This document shows, one piece after another, positions 1-6,310 of a DNA stretch of 18,817 bases. Numbering within the stretch: the stretch's first letter is position 1; each line of letters begins with the position of its first letter. The position numbers were made by a program, and so were the translations under genes. The DNA comes from an uncultured Angelakisella sp. (lineage in GTDB: Bacteria; Bacillota; Clostridia; Oscillospirales; Ruminococcaceae): NCBI GenBank assembly GCA_937914895.1, contig CALGIL010000373.1, positions 1-18,817 on the forward strand. Direction: 5' to 3'. The notes under the pieces are model-generated. The model was given only the letters and a program-made list of their open reading frames with translations. It did no database searches and was not told where the DNA came from.

Positions 1-173
1 CCTGGGAGCTGCTGGTGGAGGACGCCGGCGGGGCGCCCCTTGGGTCCCTGTCCCAGGACGGCGTCCTCCCCCTGGCGCGGCCCGCCCAGCCGGGGGAAGT
101 GGTGCTGCTGTACGCCCGCTATCCCGACGGCATTAAGGAGCTGCTGGGCTACTGCCGCTGCCCCGAGGAATGA
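1..173 (+). CDS. 3' end of an unidentified protein (partial)
   Basis: An open frame runs in from the window edge (first full codon at base 3) and stops at TGA 171-173, giving the last 56 residues. The visible tail begins WELLVEDAGG and ends CRCPEE. The codon choice (GC-rich third positions) matches the neighbouring genes, so it is very likely a real gene, but no domain can be recognised in this fragment. It is convergent with the minus-strand microprotein gene that follows. Function not assignable. Confidence 0.6.
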   Translation, partial: WELLVEDAGGAPLGSLSQDGVLPLARPAQPGEVVLLYARYPDGIKELLGYCRCPEE

Positions 174-185
174 TGGCTTAGGGTT

Positions 186-205
186 TCCCCTGCGGGGAGC
201 TTTGT
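186..205 (+). terminator. weak hairpin after the partial gene
   Basis: TCCCC-TGC-GGGGA (186-198) is a 5-bp GC-rich stem with a three-base loop, 12 nt after the stop codon, followed by the mildly T-rich GCTTTGT. It could terminate the upstream gene, but the T-tract is poor. Confidence 0.3.
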
Positions 206-267
206 CCCATTGCCACGCTTCGCGATAGAGCCGGCCTTCCCCACTTTTGGCCGAACAAAACCGGCGA

Positions 268-297
268 GGACCGCTTCCTTTTTCAAGGGAGCGGCCC
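268..297 (-). terminator. imperfect hairpin downstream of the microprotein gene
   Basis: Positions 268-280 and 285-297 pair as a 13-bp stem with two mismatches around a four-base loop. On the minus strand it begins 9 nt after the microprotein stop codon and is followed by GGTTTTGTT about 10 nt further on. It is placed to end the microprotein transcript. The T-tract is displaced from the stem, so intrinsic termination is only plausible. The rest of 174-305 shows no convincing gene. Confidence 0.35.
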
Positions 298-305
298 TTT
301 GCCTA

Positions 306-386
306 TTACTTTCCAGCAATGGAAAGGAACAAGCAAAAGGCGACCCACGCCACGACCAGGGCGGACAACAGGAAAACCATATCCAT
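306..386 (-). CDS. 26-residue hydrophobic microprotein, left copy
   Basis: An ATG at 386-384 opens a 26-codon frame ending in TAA at 308-306. The product starts MDMVFLLSALVV and ends FLSIAGK. Residues 3-23 are almost entirely hydrophobic and one charged residue (K26) closes the protein, which fits a single-pass membrane microprotein. It is too short for normal gene calling. It is supported by a second copy at the other end of the window (from 18784), where the first 34 coding bases match at 32 positions and the ~90-nt upstream leader is also conserved. The GGCGGGGG just upstream of the ATG is the only ribosome-binding-like sequence and lies in a predicted hairpin. Function unknown; not recognisably KdpF or another named small subunit. 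Confidence 0.55.
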   Translation of the reverse strand: MDMVFLLSALVVAWVAFCLFLSIAGK

Positions 387-480
387 GGGCCCCCGCCCGG
401 AGGCGGAAGAGGGCTTGGAGATTGCATCCCAAATAGTAAAAAGGTATAACTTTTGATAAAAGCAGAACCTTGCCCGGCAG
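387..480 (-). promoter_or_regulatory. conserved structured leader of the microprotein, left copy
   Basis: This noncoding stretch aligns with 18694-18783 on the opposite strand, up to the ATG. Three hairpins can be drawn (plus-strand coordinates): AAAAG/CTTTT at 439-443/450-454; TTGG-a-GAT/ATC-CCAA at 415-422/426-432 with a three-base loop; and CCGCC/GGCGG at 393-397/402-406, directly before the start codon and holding the only purine-rich candidate ribosome binding site. The right copy forms equivalent hairpins with changed but still paired bases in the first two. It could be a cis-regulatory RNA or a conserved promoter-operator; no standard -35/-10 pair was convincing. Confidence 0.45.
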
Positions 481-496
481 GGCGTCAAAAAAGCGG

Positions 497-748
497 CTAT
501 CCCTTCAGCCCTTGCTCCTGCCGCTCCATATTTTCCACCACGACGTCAAAAATCTCCCCCAGAGAGGCGCAGTACTCCAGCACCTGCCAGGGCTCGTTGG
601 TGTGGTAATGAATTTTGATGAGGGTGTCGTCCCCCACCACCAGAAGGCTGTCCCCTTTAAAGGTGTCCACAATGTAATCGTTGATCATATCCTCGTCCAG
701 GGCCTGCCCCTCGATGAGCAGTTGGGTGTCAAATTTAAATTCCAGCAT
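497..748 (-). CDS. small stand-alone DAK/FakA C-terminal-like protein
   Basis: An 83-residue protein starting MLEFKFDTQLL. Its second half, with IKIHYHTNEPWQVLEY followed by GEIFDVVVENMERQEQG, resembles the C-terminal module of DAK2/FakA (fatty-acid kinase, DegV-partner) proteins, where the H-HTN-P segment and NM-RQ tail recur. The kinase domain itself is absent, so this is a stand-alone accessory module rather than an active kinase. Clostridia carry such short proteins; I recall them annotated as 'kinase to dihydroxyacetone kinase'. The start is set by AAAAAGGAGAAG upstream of the ATG. It begins 19 nt after the CbrA-like gene stop and is probably cotranscribed with it. A short GGCT/AGCC stem overlaps its stop codon and is followed by six T (491-486), a possible weak terminator. 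Confidence 0.65.
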   Translation of the reverse strand: MLEFKFDTQLLIEGQALDEDMINDYIVDTFKGDSLLVVGDDTLIKIHYHTNEPWQVLEYCASLGEIFDVVVENMERQEQGLKG

Positions 749-767
749 GGGCTTCTCCTTTTTCGTC

Positions 768-1856
768 TTATTCTTCTTCCGGCGGCGGGGCCGGTTTTTC
801 GTCCTCCAGCACCTGGATGGCGTTAAGGCCGCTTTTCATCACCATCCGCCGCAGGGGCGGGGCGTACAAAAAGGGGCTTTTCAGGTTTTTCAGGGTCAGC
901 CGCGTGCGGATGCCCGCCACGGCGCGGCGGTACCGGCGGTTTGGGTTGCCCTGGGGCTGGTTCAGTACCCGGCTGAGGGCGTAGCCGCTGTTGATGGCAT
1001 AGCTGATCCCCTCCAGGGAGCTGGGGCTGACAAACCCTGCGGCCTCCCCGATGAGGAACATGCCGTCCCGGCCGCAGCAGTAATCCCCCGGGCCGGCGGG
1101 GCGCAGCACCATGCAGGCCTCGGTCCGCAGGGGGTGCTCCAGCCGGAAGCCGTAGGGCCCCAGCCGCTCCTTGAGCCTTTTAAAATCCTCGCGGCCGGTT
1201 TTGACCGCAAAGGCGCCCCCAAAGAGGAAGGAGCCGTTTTTGGACAGCCCCCAGGCATAGCAGTCGGTGGTCTGCCGGTCGAAGACGCAGGAGTAAAAGG
1301 GGGTGGCGTGGGCGTCGGGAAACCACTGCTGGATGGCCAGATACTTGCGGATGCTCTCCTCCGGGTAGGCGTACCGCCGGACCACCGAGGAGGCGCCGTC
1401 CGCCCCCACCAGGCACTTTGCGCGGATGATATGCTCGGTGCCGTCCTCCCGCCAGGTGACCTCGTACCCGTCCTCCACCCGGCACACCTGGGTGCAGCGG
1501 GCCCGGTGCCGCACCTCCACCCGGCCGGGGATGAGGGAGATGAGCCACTGGTCGAAGCGGCGGCGGTCCAGGTTGATGTAAAACCGCTGGTAATGCCGGA
1601 TGATGCCGGAGCCCAGGTCGATGGTGCGCACCGAAAAGATCTGGGGGTCCACCAAAAGGTCCAGGGGCAGCGTCAGGTTAAACCGGGACAGCGCCTTTTG
1701 GGCGTCGGTGGAAAGCAGTCCTCCGCAGGGCTTTTGAAAGCCGGCGGGCCCGTCGGGGTTTTTGCGGTCGATGGCAATCACCCGCAGCCCCGGGTCCAGC
1801 AGCCTTGCCAGGGTGGCCCCGGCGGGCCCCAGGCCGATGATGGCGACGTCGTACAT
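768..1856 (-). CDS. CbrA-like FAD-dependent oxidoreductase (geranylgeranyl reductase superfamily)
   Basis: A 362-residue flavoprotein. MYDVAIIGLGPAGATLARLL is the N-terminal dinucleotide-binding fold (GLGPAG at 8-13). PCGGLL (43-48), the VDPQIFSVRTID stretch, LVGADGAS and FLIGEAAGF complete the pattern of the geranylgeranyl-reductase/PHBH-type FAD family. Many stretches (QKPCGGLLS-DAQ, PQIFSV-T, KYLAIQQWF, PFYSC-FD, SSLEGISYA) match E. coli CbrA as I recall it, and the length is similar (about 354). CbrA is linked to colicin M tolerance and probably acts on a polyprenyl lipid; the substrate here is unknown. The frame is open further upstream, but the start at 1856 has GGGGGAGGG before it and lies just downstream of a good promoter. 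It forms an operon with the DAK-like gene. Confidence 0.8.
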   Translation of the reverse strand: MYDVAIIGLGPAGATLARLLDPGLRVIAIDRKNPDGPAGFQKPCGGLLSTDAQKALSRFNLTLPLDLLVDPQIFSVRTIDLGSGIIRHYQRFYINLDRRRFDQWLISLIPGRVEVRHRARCTQVCRVEDGYEVTWREDGTEHIIRAKCLVGADGASSVVRRYAYPEESIRKYLAIQQWFPDAHATPFYSCVFDRQTTDCYAWGLSKNGSFLFGGAFAVKTGREDFKRLKERLGPYGFRLEHPLRTEACMVLRPAGPGDYCCGRDGMFLIGEAAGFVSPSSLEGISYAINSGYALSRVLNQPQGNPNRRYRRAVAGIRTRLTLKNLKSPFLYAPPLRRMVMKSGLNAIQVLEDEKPAPPPEEE

Positions 1857-1886
1857 ACGGTTCCCTCCCCCACTTTGGATAGATAC

Positions 1887-1915
1887 AGTATAATCCCTTG
1901 GGCGGGCCGGGTCAA
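1887..1915 (-). promoter_or_regulatory. promoter of the CbrA-like operon
   Basis: On the minus strand TTGACC (1915-1910) and TATACT (1892-1887) are separated by 17 bp, a near-consensus housekeeping promoter ending 30 bp before the start codon. It faces away from the cysE promoter. Confidence 0.75.
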
Positions 1916-1967
1916 CGGGGCGGAACCCGCCGCTTTGCCCGCGCATAGGATAGAGGCACAAAACCGT

Positions 1968-1996
1968 TTGCAAAAACCGCCGCCATATGCTATGAT
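1968..1996 (+). promoter_or_regulatory. promoter of cysE
   Basis: TTGCAA (1968-1973), a 17-bp spacer and TATGAT (1991-1996) form a good housekeeping promoter 51 bp before the cysE ATG. No T-box or S-box-like leader fits in the short untranslated region that remains. Confidence 0.7.
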
Positions 1997-2047
1997 AAAA
2001 CCCAAATTCCAGCCGGAACAGACAGGAACTCAAGGGAGGAAATCCGT

Positions 2048-2689
2048 ATGCTCGATGGTCTTAAACAGGACATTCAAGCCGTCAAGGAGCGGGACCCCGC
2101 CGCACGCAATACCTTTGAGGTAGTGCTGCTCAACGCGGGCCTGCACGCCATTATGTGGCACCGCCCCGCCTACTTTCTGTACCGGCAAAAGTGTTATCTT
2201 CCCGCCCGCATCCTGTCCCAGTTCGCCCGGTTCCTCACCGGGGTGGAAATTCATCCCGGCGCCAAAATCGGCCGCGGGGTGCTCATCGACCACGGCGCCG
2301 GCGTCGTCATCGGCGAAACCGCCGAGGTGGGCGACGGCTGCACCATCTACCAGGGGGTCACCCTGGGGGGCACCGGCAAGGATAAGGGCAAGCGGCACCC
2401 CACCCTGGGCAAAAACGTCCTGGTGGGCGCCGGGGCCAAAATCCTGGGGCCCTTTACCGTGGGGGACAACAGCAAGGTGGCCGCGGGGGCGGTGCTGCTG
2501 CAGGCCCTGGAGCCGGGCAGCACCGCGGTGGGCGTGCCCGCCAAGGCGGTGCGCATCGAAGGAAAAAAGGTGGAGGCTTTGGACCAGGTCCACATCCCCG
2601 ACCCGGTATTCCAGGAGCTGGCAAGGCTGCAGGCCCGCGTCGAGGCCCTGGAGCAAAAGCTGGACCGGGAGGAACCCCCCCTTCCCTGA
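2048..2689 (+). CDS. cysE: serine O-acetyltransferase
   Basis: A 213-residue enzyme that makes O-acetylserine from serine and acetyl-CoA, the first committed step of cysteine synthesis, in the cytoplasm. A helical N-terminus (1-60) is followed by hexapeptide repeats of the left-handed beta helix (about 65-165). Catalytic-type DHG (81-83) and the KRHPTLG segment with H117 are present, as is GAGAKILGP, all typical of CysE. The length matches the short Bacillus-type enzyme. The C-terminal tail past residue 170 is charged and probably coiled (ELARLQARVEALEQKL). AGGGAGG precedes the ATG. No cysK lies beside it. A hairpin at 2709-2750 may end the transcript. Confidence 0.93.
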   Translation: MLDGLKQDIQAVKERDPAARNTFEVVLLNAGLHAIMWHRPAYFLYRQKCYLPARILSQFARFLTGVEIHPGAKIGRGVLIDHGAGVVIGETAEVGDGCTIYQGVTLGGTGKDKGKRHPTLGKNVLVGAGAKILGPFTVGDNSKVAAGAVLLQALEPGSTAVGVPAKAVRIEGKKVEALDQVHIPDPVFQELARLQARVEALEQKLDREEPPLP

Positions 2690-2708
2690 CCGCTTTTTTG
2701 AAGCTCCG

Positions 2709-2760
2709 CCGCCCGCCCCCGCGCCTTCTGTCCAGGCCGCCGGCGGGCGGTACGATTTTT
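2709..2760 (+). terminator. candidate terminator of cysE
   Basis: CCGCCCGCC (2709-2717) pairs perfectly with GGCGGGCGG (2742-2750) across a 24-nt loop, followed by TACGATTTTT. The loop is long, but the 9-bp GC stem and nearby T-run suit termination of cysE. Confidence 0.5.
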
Positions 2761-2839
2761 GCGGAAAGCCCCGGGCGACGGCAACCGCCGGTTGACAAAC
2801 CGCAAGGTCCGCCTGGTGGCGGGCAACCGGCCCTTGGGG

Positions 2840-2845
2840 TATACT
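2840..2845 (+). promoter_or_regulatory. possible -10 element of the XRE regulator gene
   Basis: TATACT lies 30 bp before the ATG of the XRE gene. A perfect TTGACA is present at 2792-2797, but 42 bp away, too far to pair with it; the hexamer at the correct spacing is TGGCGG. Activator dependence or a weak promoter is possible. Confidence 0.35.
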
Positions 2846-2875
2846 AGCCCCATAAAAGAAAAGGGGGGGTCGCAA

Positions 2876-3514
2876 ATGACCTTGGGCGAAAAAATAGAGG
2901 CCCAGCGCAAACGGAGGGGACTTTCCCAGGAGGCCCTGGCCGGGGCGATGGGCGTGTCCCGCCAAGCGGTATCCAAATGGGAGTCGGACCAGTCGGCGCC
3001 GGACCTGGACAACCTCCGGCGGCTGGCGGGCTTTTTTCAGGTGTCCGCCGATGATCTGCTGGACCCGGAGGCGGACGTCTCCGGGGACGCCCCGGCGGCA
3101 GCGGAGGAGGAGGAAATCGACGAGGGCTGGCACCGCACCCGGGCGGCCTTTGTCATCGGCCTGGGCAACCTTGCGGTGGGGCTGCTGGTCTCCATTGTGG
3201 GGTACCTCACCTTTCAGACCGCCCTGGCGGTGGGGGTGGGCATCCTCATCCAGCTGTTTGGCGTCGTGGCTTTTGAGGTGCTGGGCAGCCGCAGGCAGGG
3301 CGGCAGCGGCGAGGAAAAATTCCGCCGCTGGTTTTACATCGCCGCCGCCTGGCTGGTGCTCCCCTTCCCCCTCCGGGGCCTGGCGGGCCTTCTGGCGGGG
3401 CTGATCCCCTTCCCCCGCTCCGCCCTGTGGACGGATGCCGCCGTCCTGGTCCTGTATCTGGCCCTGGGCGGGGCGGCCACCTGGCTGCTGGTCCGCCGGG
3501 GCAGAAAAAAATGA
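2876..3514 (+). CDS. XRE-family regulator with membrane-spanning C-terminal domain
   Basis: A 212-residue protein. Residues 5-62 are a classic Cro/C1 helix-turn-helix (KIEAQRKRRGLSQEALAGAM, SRQAVSKWE, PDLDNLRRL, DDLLD). An acidic linker (71-84) leads to hydrophobic segments at about 91-112, 115-136, 152-175 and 185-205, so the DNA-binding domain is likely tethered to the inner face of the membrane. Such fusions are common in Firmicutes and often control a neighbouring transport or defence gene, but none is adjacent here, so the target is unknown. The frame continues upstream, but the start at 2876 has GGGGGGG seven bases before it and opens exactly at the HTH domain. It is convergent with the FGGY kinase gene across a 25-bp perfect hairpin. 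Confidence 0.85.
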   Translation: MTLGEKIEAQRKRRGLSQEALAGAMGVSRQAVSKWESDQSAPDLDNLRRLAGFFQVSADDLLDPEADVSGDAPAAAEEEEIDEGWHRTRAAFVIGLGNLAVGLLVSIVGYLTFQTALAVGVGILIQLFGVVAFEVLGSRRQGGSGEEKFRRWFYIAAAWLVLPFPLRGLAGLLAGLIPFPRSALWTDAAVLVLYLALGGAATWLLVRRGRKK

Positions 3515-3542
3515 CTGCCCGAAGGATGGCAGGGCATCAATA

Positions 3543-3595
3543 AGCCCCTATGCAGAACTCCCCGCGCAAAGCGCGGGGAGTTCTGCATAGGGGCT
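3543..3595. terminator. perfect 25-bp inverted repeat between convergent genes
   Basis: Arms 3543-3567 and 3571-3595 are exact reverse complements with an AAA loop, a 25-bp stem running from AGCCCCTATGCAG to GCGC. It lies between the stop of the XRE gene and the stop of the FGGY kinase gene, so it can act on both transcripts. Neither side carries a good T-tract. It may be a bidirectional terminator, an mRNA-stabilising hairpin or a dispersed palindromic repeat unit. Confidence 0.6.
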
Positions 3596-3640
3596 GCTTC
3601 GGCCCTTTGCGCCGGACCGGCTTTGATGGGCCGCCGTATG

Positions 3641-5158
3641 TTACAGCTGGGGGAAAATCGCCTTGTTGGTCTGCATCAGCAGCTTATATCCGTCCAGCAG
3701 CCCGTCATAAACCTGGCGGTTGTCCGGGTTGGGGGCATAGGTCTTCTTTTTCTCGGCAAAGCTTTGGGCAGCCGTTTGGACGTCTGCCCAAAGCCCGGCG
3801 CCCACGCCGGCCAAAATGGCCGCGCCCAGGCAGGCGGCGTCGTCCGTGTTCTTCATGGTGCAGACCGGCTTGCCGGATACGTCCGCCTTAATCTGGCACC
3901 AAAGGGGGCTTTTGGCCCCGCCGCTGAGGGACCGGATTTCGCCGACGGCAATGTCCATCTGCTCCAGGGCCTCAATCATGCGCGTCAGGACCACCGCGAT
4001 GCCCTCCATAAATCCGCGGATTAAATGGGCCTTTGTATGGGACAGGCACAGCCCGTACACCATGCACTTTGCGTACTGGTCGGAATCGGGGGCGCCCGCC
4101 CCCATAAAGTGGGGCAGCACAATAAGCCCGTCGCTGCCGGCGGGGATGGTGCACGCCTCCCCATCCATCACCGCATAGGCGCTTTGGGCGCTTCTGCCGG
4201 CGACGGAGCTCTCCTCGGCGCAAAGGGTGTCCCGCAGCCATTTATAGGCGATGCCGCCGCTGCTGAACGCGCTGATCATGTACATCCCCGGTACGCAGGA
4301 ATAGAAAAGGGGCATCTGGCCGTTGGGGTCCATGACGGGCCTGTCCACCATAATGCAGCTGGCAAGGGCTGCGCCGGTGCTTTCCGAAAAGGTTCCCGCC
4401 CGCACATTGCCCACGCCGATAGCGCCGCAGGCCTGGTCCTGTCCGCCCATGACCACCAGCGTCCCGGCGTCCAGCCCCAGCTCCTTTGCAATGCCCGGCA
4501 GCAGGGGGCCCGCCGGCGCGGTGGATTCCACAATTTCGGGCAGCTGGTCCTCCCCTATGCCCAGGCAGTCCAGCATTTCCTGCCAGTAGCATTTTCGGGT
4601 GATGTCCCACAGGACCGAGGAGGACCAAAGGGAGCCCTCGCCCAGGCAGCGGCCGGTCATGCGATAAACAAAATAGTCCTCCAAAAGCAGGAATTTTCCC
4701 ACCCGCGCAAAGACCTCCGGCTCGTTTTGCCTGACCCACAAAATTTTGGCCGCGGGCCAGGCGGCCAGCATCTGGGGCTGGCCGGTCACCGCCTGAATGC
4801 GGGCGTTGGAAAAGTGCTCCTCCAGGGCGTCCGATTCGCTTTGGGCGCGGTTGTCCATCCAGACGATGGCATTGCGCAGGGGGGCGCCCCGGTCGTCCGC
4901 AAACACCAGGGTCTCGCTTTGGGCGGACATGGCAAGGGCCGTAATGTCCCCTGTGTTTACGCCGCTGTCCCCCAAAATTTGGGCAAGGCCCTGCTTAAAG
5001 GAAGCCCAGTAGACCTCCGGGTCCTGCTCCACAATGAGCGCGGAGGGCGTAATCAGCTTATATTCCTGTGTCGAAACGGCCGCCGTGCGCCCGTTTTCAT
5101 CAAACAGGCCCACCTTGACCGCCGTTGTCCCAAGGTCCAGTCCAATAACGTATCTCAC
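3641..5158 (-). CDS. FGGY-family carbohydrate kinase (xylulokinase-like)
   Basis: A 505-residue cytoplasmic ATP-dependent sugar kinase. The N-terminal phosphate loop is IGLDLGTT (5-12), the catalytic base is expected at D241 in GGQDQACGA, and the adenosine motif SGGAKSPLW lies at 412-420. Length and layout fit the xylulokinase/gluconokinase branch of FGGY. The substrate-contact segment reads AMSAQSETLV where xylulokinases usually have SGQMHG, so the sugar may differ from xylulose. The start is GTG, preceded by AAAAGGAG. It is last in the minus-strand transport operon, 87 bp after the binding-protein stop, with a 16-bp hairpin in the gap. It should phosphorylate the sugar imported by the upstream ABC system, giving the substrate for the divergently encoded class II aldolase/epimerase. 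LsrK and rhamnulokinase are family relatives; neither is established. Confidence 0.88.
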   Translation of the reverse strand: MRYVIGLDLGTTAVKVGLFDENGRTAAVSTQEYKLITPSALIVEQDPEVYWASFKQGLAQILGDSGVNTGDITALAMSAQSETLVFADDRGAPLRNAIVWMDNRAQSESDALEEHFSNARIQAVTGQPQMLAAWPAAKILWVRQNEPEVFARVGKFLLLEDYFVYRMTGRCLGEGSLWSSSVLWDITRKCYWQEMLDCLGIGEDQLPEIVESTAPAGPLLPGIAKELGLDAGTLVVMGGQDQACGAIGVGNVRAGTFSESTGAALASCIMVDRPVMDPNGQMPLFYSCVPGMYMISAFSSGGIAYKWLRDTLCAEESSVAGRSAQSAYAVMDGEACTIPAGSDGLIVLPHFMGAGAPDSDQYAKCMVYGLCLSHTKAHLIRGFMEGIAVVLTRMIEALEQMDIAVGEIRSLSGGAKSPLWCQIKADVSGKPVCTMKNTDDAACLGAAILAGVGAGLWADVQTAAQSFAEKKKTYAPNPDNRQVYDGLLDGYKLLMQTNKAIFPQL

Positions 5159-5183
5159 CGTGCGGCTCCTTTTCCCCGGGATA

Positions 5184-5223
5184 AGCCATGAAGCATATTA
5201 CCGCGGCAATATGCTTCATGGCT
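5184..5223 (-). repeat. intercistronic 16-bp hairpin between binding protein and kinase
   Basis: Arms 5184-5199 and 5208-5223 are perfectly complementary with an eight-base loop (ACCGCGGC). On the minus strand it follows the binding-protein stop by 22 nt and has no T-tract after it. Such hairpins after periplasmic-binding-protein genes are known to protect the upstream message and so raise binding protein over the distal enzyme. That role is inferred. Confidence 0.65.
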
Positions 5224-5245
5224 GCCCGTATTTTGTAAAAGGTGT

Positions 5246-6310
5246 TTAGAAATCGTAGTTGTCGATGTTGCCGGCCTCAAAGGCCAGGGGGTCGCCCTGG
5301 ATGATGATGCCGCCCTCGCTGATCTGCAGGGTGCCCAGCTTGCCGCAGTCCAGGGTGGTGTCACCCTCCTTCAGGGTGCCGGTCACGCTGTTGTAGGCGG
5401 TGTAGATGGCCGCGTAGCCCATATCCACGGCATCCCACATCAGGCTGGTCTTCAGGGAGCCGTCCTTAATGTAGCCGCGGATGGCGTTGGGCGTGCCCAT
5501 GCCGACATTGGCGATTTTATCGACATTGTTCGTGTCCTTGATGGCCTCGATGATTCCCGGGAAGATGATGGTCCCGATGGAGCAGACGCCCCTCAGGTTG
5601 GGATAGACCTTCAGCAGGTCGGTGACTTCTTTATAGGCCGCGTCCTGGCTTTGGGTCAGCTGCTTGATGTCGTGGAACACAAGGTCGGGGTACTTTTCGG
5701 CGGCATAGGCCACCGCCCGCTCCGCCGCCGCCTTTTGGAACTCGTCCCCCAGGCTTTCCACCAGGAAGATCCATTCGATGTCGCTGGCGCCGGCCTGCTC
5801 CACCATGTAGTCCACAATCACCTCACCGTACCGTGTCGCCACACAGGGGGTCATGTACCAGTCGCGGCCGCTGCTGGCGTCAATGTCATAGGTGATCACC
5901 TTGATGCCGGCGTCCCGCGCCTCCTGGAGGATGGGCGCGATGGCGTTGGAATCAAGGGGCGCAATGCAGATGGCGTCCACGCCGGCCGCGATGTAGGTAT
6001 TGATGAACTCGACCTGCTGATCGACCTGGGGGGAGGTGGGGCCGTCATAGATGAAGTCGATGCCCAGCTCCCCGGCGGCGGCAATGGCGCCCTGCTGCCC
6101 GGCCACATAGAATTCGTTGCCGATGGCCTGGGGGATCATGACGATGGTGGGCTTGTCGCCCTCAGGGGCCTTGTCTCCCCCGGGGGCCGCTTCTCCCTGA
6201 GAGCTCTCGGAGCCCTTGGATTCCTGTACTTCCTTGGGAGCGGAGCTCCCACACGCGCAAAGGCTTAAAACCATCATGAAAACCGTAAAAATCGCCAAAT
6301 ACTTTTTCAT
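5246..6310 (-). CDS. ABC sugar-binding lipoprotein, LsrB/RhaS type
   Basis: A 354-residue extracellular solute-binding protein. MKKYLAIFTVFMMVLSLC leads to a lipobox LCAC with the lipid-bearing Cys at 20, then a Ser/Glu/Lys-rich linker. The type I periplasmic-binding fold follows (IVMIPQAIGNEFYVAG, AGVDAICIAPLDSNA, VITYDIDASSGRDWY). The C-terminal half (GTPNAIRGYIKDGSLKTSLM, ending NIDNYDF) resembles E. coli LsrB and Rhizobium RhaS more than RbsB. Against LsrB as I recall it, the K35 position is Q, the P220/A222 positions are not kept, and only the D116-like Asp is clear, so AI-2 binding is doubtful. The start lies after GGAAGGGGAAAC. Its ATG overlaps the upstream permease stop (ATGA), indicating translational coupling. 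Confidence 0.9.
   Translation of the reverse strand: MKKYLAIFTVFMMVLSLCACGSSAPKEVQESKGSESSQGEAAPGGDKAPEGDKPTIVMIPQAIGNEFYVAGQQGAIAAAGELGIDFIYDGPTSPQVDQQVEFINTYIAAGVDAICIAPLDSNAIAPILQEARDAGIKVITYDIDASSGRDWYMTPCVATRYGEVIVDYMVEQAGASDIEWIFLVESLGDEFQKAAAERAVAYAAEKYPDLVFHDIKQLTQSQDAAYKEVTDLLKVYPNLRGVCSIGTIIFPGIIEAIKDTNNVDKIANVGMGTPNAIRGYIKDGSLKTSLMWDAVDMGYAAIYTAYNSVTGTLKEGDTTLDCGKLGTLQISEGGIIIQGDPLAFEAGNIDNYDF

Noticed and set aside
681..2123. Long plus-strand open frame (480 codons) opposite the CbrA-like gene
   Set aside because: It is the antisense shadow of a clear flavoprotein gene in GC-rich DNA. The translation is low-complexity (Gly/Ala/Pro/His-rich), has no domain, and it overlaps cysE.
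2792..2845. Consensus promoter TTGACA...TATACT for the XRE gene
   Set aside because: The two hexamers are 42 bp apart, far beyond a usable spacer.
2030..3133. Long minus-strand open frame opposite cysE and the XRE gene
   Set aside because: It spans two unrelated plus-strand genes and their promoter, so it is an antisense artefact.
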